From: Chionoecetes opilio
Taxonomy: Eukaryota > Arthropoda > Malacostraca > Decapoda > Majidae
Assembly (NCBI GenBank): GCA_016584305.1
Contig: JACEEZ010006415.1
Location: forward strand, 122,001-186,000
DNA: 64,000 nucleotides
Direction: 5' to 3'
Below, one piece after another: positions 62,501 to 64,000 of the stretch; position 1 is the first letter of the stretch, and the number at the start of each line of letters is the position of its first letter. The position numbers and the translations under genes are program-made. The notes beneath the pieces were generated by a model. The model had not been told where the DNA came from. It worked only from the letters and a program-made list of their open reading frames with translations, and did not search any database.

Positions 62501-64000
62501 ATGGGACTGCCTGGCTGTGTGTGTAATGGTGTGGACCTGTAGACAGAGTGATGGGACTGCCTGGCTGTGTGTGTATGGTGTGGACCTGTAGACAGAGTGA
62601 TGGGACTGCCTGGCTGTGTGTGTAATGGTGTGGACCTGTAGACAGAGTGATGGGACTGCCTGGCTGTGTGTGTAATGGTGTGGACAGTAGACAGAGTGAG
62701 GGACTGCCTGGCTGTGTGTGTAATGGTGTGGACCTGTAGACAGAGAGTGATGGGACTGCCTGGCTGGTGTGTAATGGTGTGGACCTGTAGACAGAGTGAT
62801 GGACTGCCTGGCTGTGTGTGTAATGGTGTGGACCTGTAGACAGAGAGTGATGGGACTGCCTGGCTGTGTGTGTAATGGTGTGACCTGTAGACAGAGTGAT
62901 GGGACTGCCTGGCTGTGTGTGTAATGGTGTGGACAGTAGACAGAGTGATGGGACTGCCTGGCTGTGTGGTGTAATGGTGTGGACAGTAGACAGAGTGATG
63001 GGACTGCCTGGCTGTGTGTAATGGTGTGGACAGTAGACAGAGAGTGATGGGACTGCCTGGCTGTGTGTGTAATGGTGTGGACAGTAGACAGAGAGTGATG
63101 GGACTGCATGGCTGTGTGTGTAATGGTGTGGACCTGTAGACAGAGAGTGATGGGACTGCCTGGCTGTGTGTGTAATGGTGTGGACAGTAGACAGAGAGTG
63201 ATGGGACTGCATGGCTGTGTGTGTAATGGTGTGGACAGTAGACAGAGAGTGATGGGACTGCCTGGCTGTGTGTGTAATGGTGTGGACAGTAGACAGAGAG
63301 TGATGGGACTGCCTGGCTGTGTGTGTAATGGTGTGGACAGTAGACAGAGTGATGGGACTGCATGGCTGTGTGTAATGGTGTGGACAGTAGACAGAGAGTG
63401 ATGGACTGCCTGGCTGTGTGTGTAATGGTGTGGACAGTAGACAGAGTGATGGGACTGCATGGCTGTGTGTAATGGTGTGGACAGTAGACAGAGAGTGATG
63501 GGACTGCCTGGCTGTGTGTTGTAATGGTGTGGACAGTAGACAGAGAGTGACGGGACTGCCTGGCTGTGTGTGTAATGGTGTGGACAGTAGACAGAGAGTG
63601 ACGGGACTGCCTGGCTGTGTGTGTAATGGTGTGGACCTGTAGACAGAGAGTGACGGGACTGCATGGCTGTGTGTAATGGTGTGGACAGTAGACAGAGAGT
63701 GATGGGACTGCATGCCTGTGTGTGTAATGGTGTGGACAGTAGACAGAGAGTGACGGGACTGCATGGCTGTGTGTAATGGTGTGGGACAGTAGACAGAGAG
63801 TGACGGGACTGCATGGCTGTGTTGTAATGTGTGTGGACAGTAGACAGAGTGATGGACTGCCTGGCGTGTGTGTAATGGTGTGGACAGTAGACAGAGAGTG
63901 ACGGGACTGCCTGGCTGTGTGTGTAATGGTGTGACAGTAGACGAGAGTGATGGGACTGCCTGGCTGTGTGTGTAATGGTGTGGACAGTAGACAGAGAGTG
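59508..64000. repeat. ~51-bp satellite array, ~88 units, open at window edge
   Basis: Unit AATGGTGTGGACAGTAGACA plus GAGAGTGATGGGACTGCCTG plus GCTGTGTGTGT. Variants: ACAGTAG versus ACCTGTAG, GAGAGTG versus GAGTG, CCTGG versus CATGG, giving units of 49-52 bp. The minus strand lacks stops in all frames, so very long spurious frames (over 1,400 codons) arise. No gene is called. Confidence 0.96.

Noticed and set aside
59486..63814. 1,442-codon open frame on the minus strand
   Set aside because: Pure product of the stop-free ~51-bp satellite; three frames are open at once and unit-length changes shift the frame without consequence.

Overview
This is a eukaryotic nuclear window, most likely from a decapod crustacean and possibly a crab. 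The evidence is the long introns, many arthropod-type LINE/SINE/MITE repeats, very abundant (GA)n and (CA)n microsatellites, and a large array built on the arthropod telomere-like word TTAGG. The species assignment is an inference. No prokaryotic genes, CRISPR arrays or operons are present.

Two host genes can be assembled from spliced exons, both on the minus strand. The first is a USP38/USP35-type ubiquitin-specific protease. A probable non-coding first exon lies near 43.0 kb, and the coding exons run from 35,862 down to a stop at 10,665. Eleven coding exons with compatible phases give about 1,484 residues. An N-terminal helical-repeat region (35.9-26.3 kb) precedes the Cys box (25.2 kb). 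A short damaged exon follows (16.2-16.4 kb), then a very long exon with zinc-binding CxxC pairs and the His box (14.4-11.9 kb), and two C-terminal exons. The second gene is the 3' part of UBE2J2, a tail-anchored ER ubiquitin-conjugating enzyme, in three exons (58,436-55,662). Its 5' exons should lie beyond the right edge. Both genes act in ubiquitin signalling, one removing ubiquitin and one conjugating it; any functional link from adjacency is speculative.

Layout: 0-10 kb is downstream of USP38 and holds three coding-looking minisatellites (45, 69 and 42 bp units), microsatellites and LINE fragments. 10.6-43.2 kb is USP38, with introns packed with nested transposons. These include a pogo-like MITE interrupted by a SINE with target-site duplications, a hAT MITE with an 8-bp duplication, a ~2.8 kb duplicated decayed transposase-like locus whose second copy looks like unpolished sequence, and a 1.2 kb TTAGG-like array. 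43-55 kb is intergenic, dominated by palindromic MITEs of one recurring family, Harbinger-like elements, a CR1/Jockey-like reverse transcriptase fragment (40.6-41.7 kb, inside the first USP38 intron) and a 71-bp minisatellite. 55.6-58.5 kb is UBE2J2. 59.5-64.0 kb is a ~51-bp satellite that runs off the window.

Several coding exons contain one-base deletions that break otherwise clear homology (16.2-16.4 kb, 57.03 kb). Together with the degraded tandem copy at 22-24 kb, this points to residual indel errors in a long-read assembly. I found no convincing new biological system. The most informative material is the cryptic USP38 exon, repeats that copy splice sites, and the palindromic and nested mobile elements.
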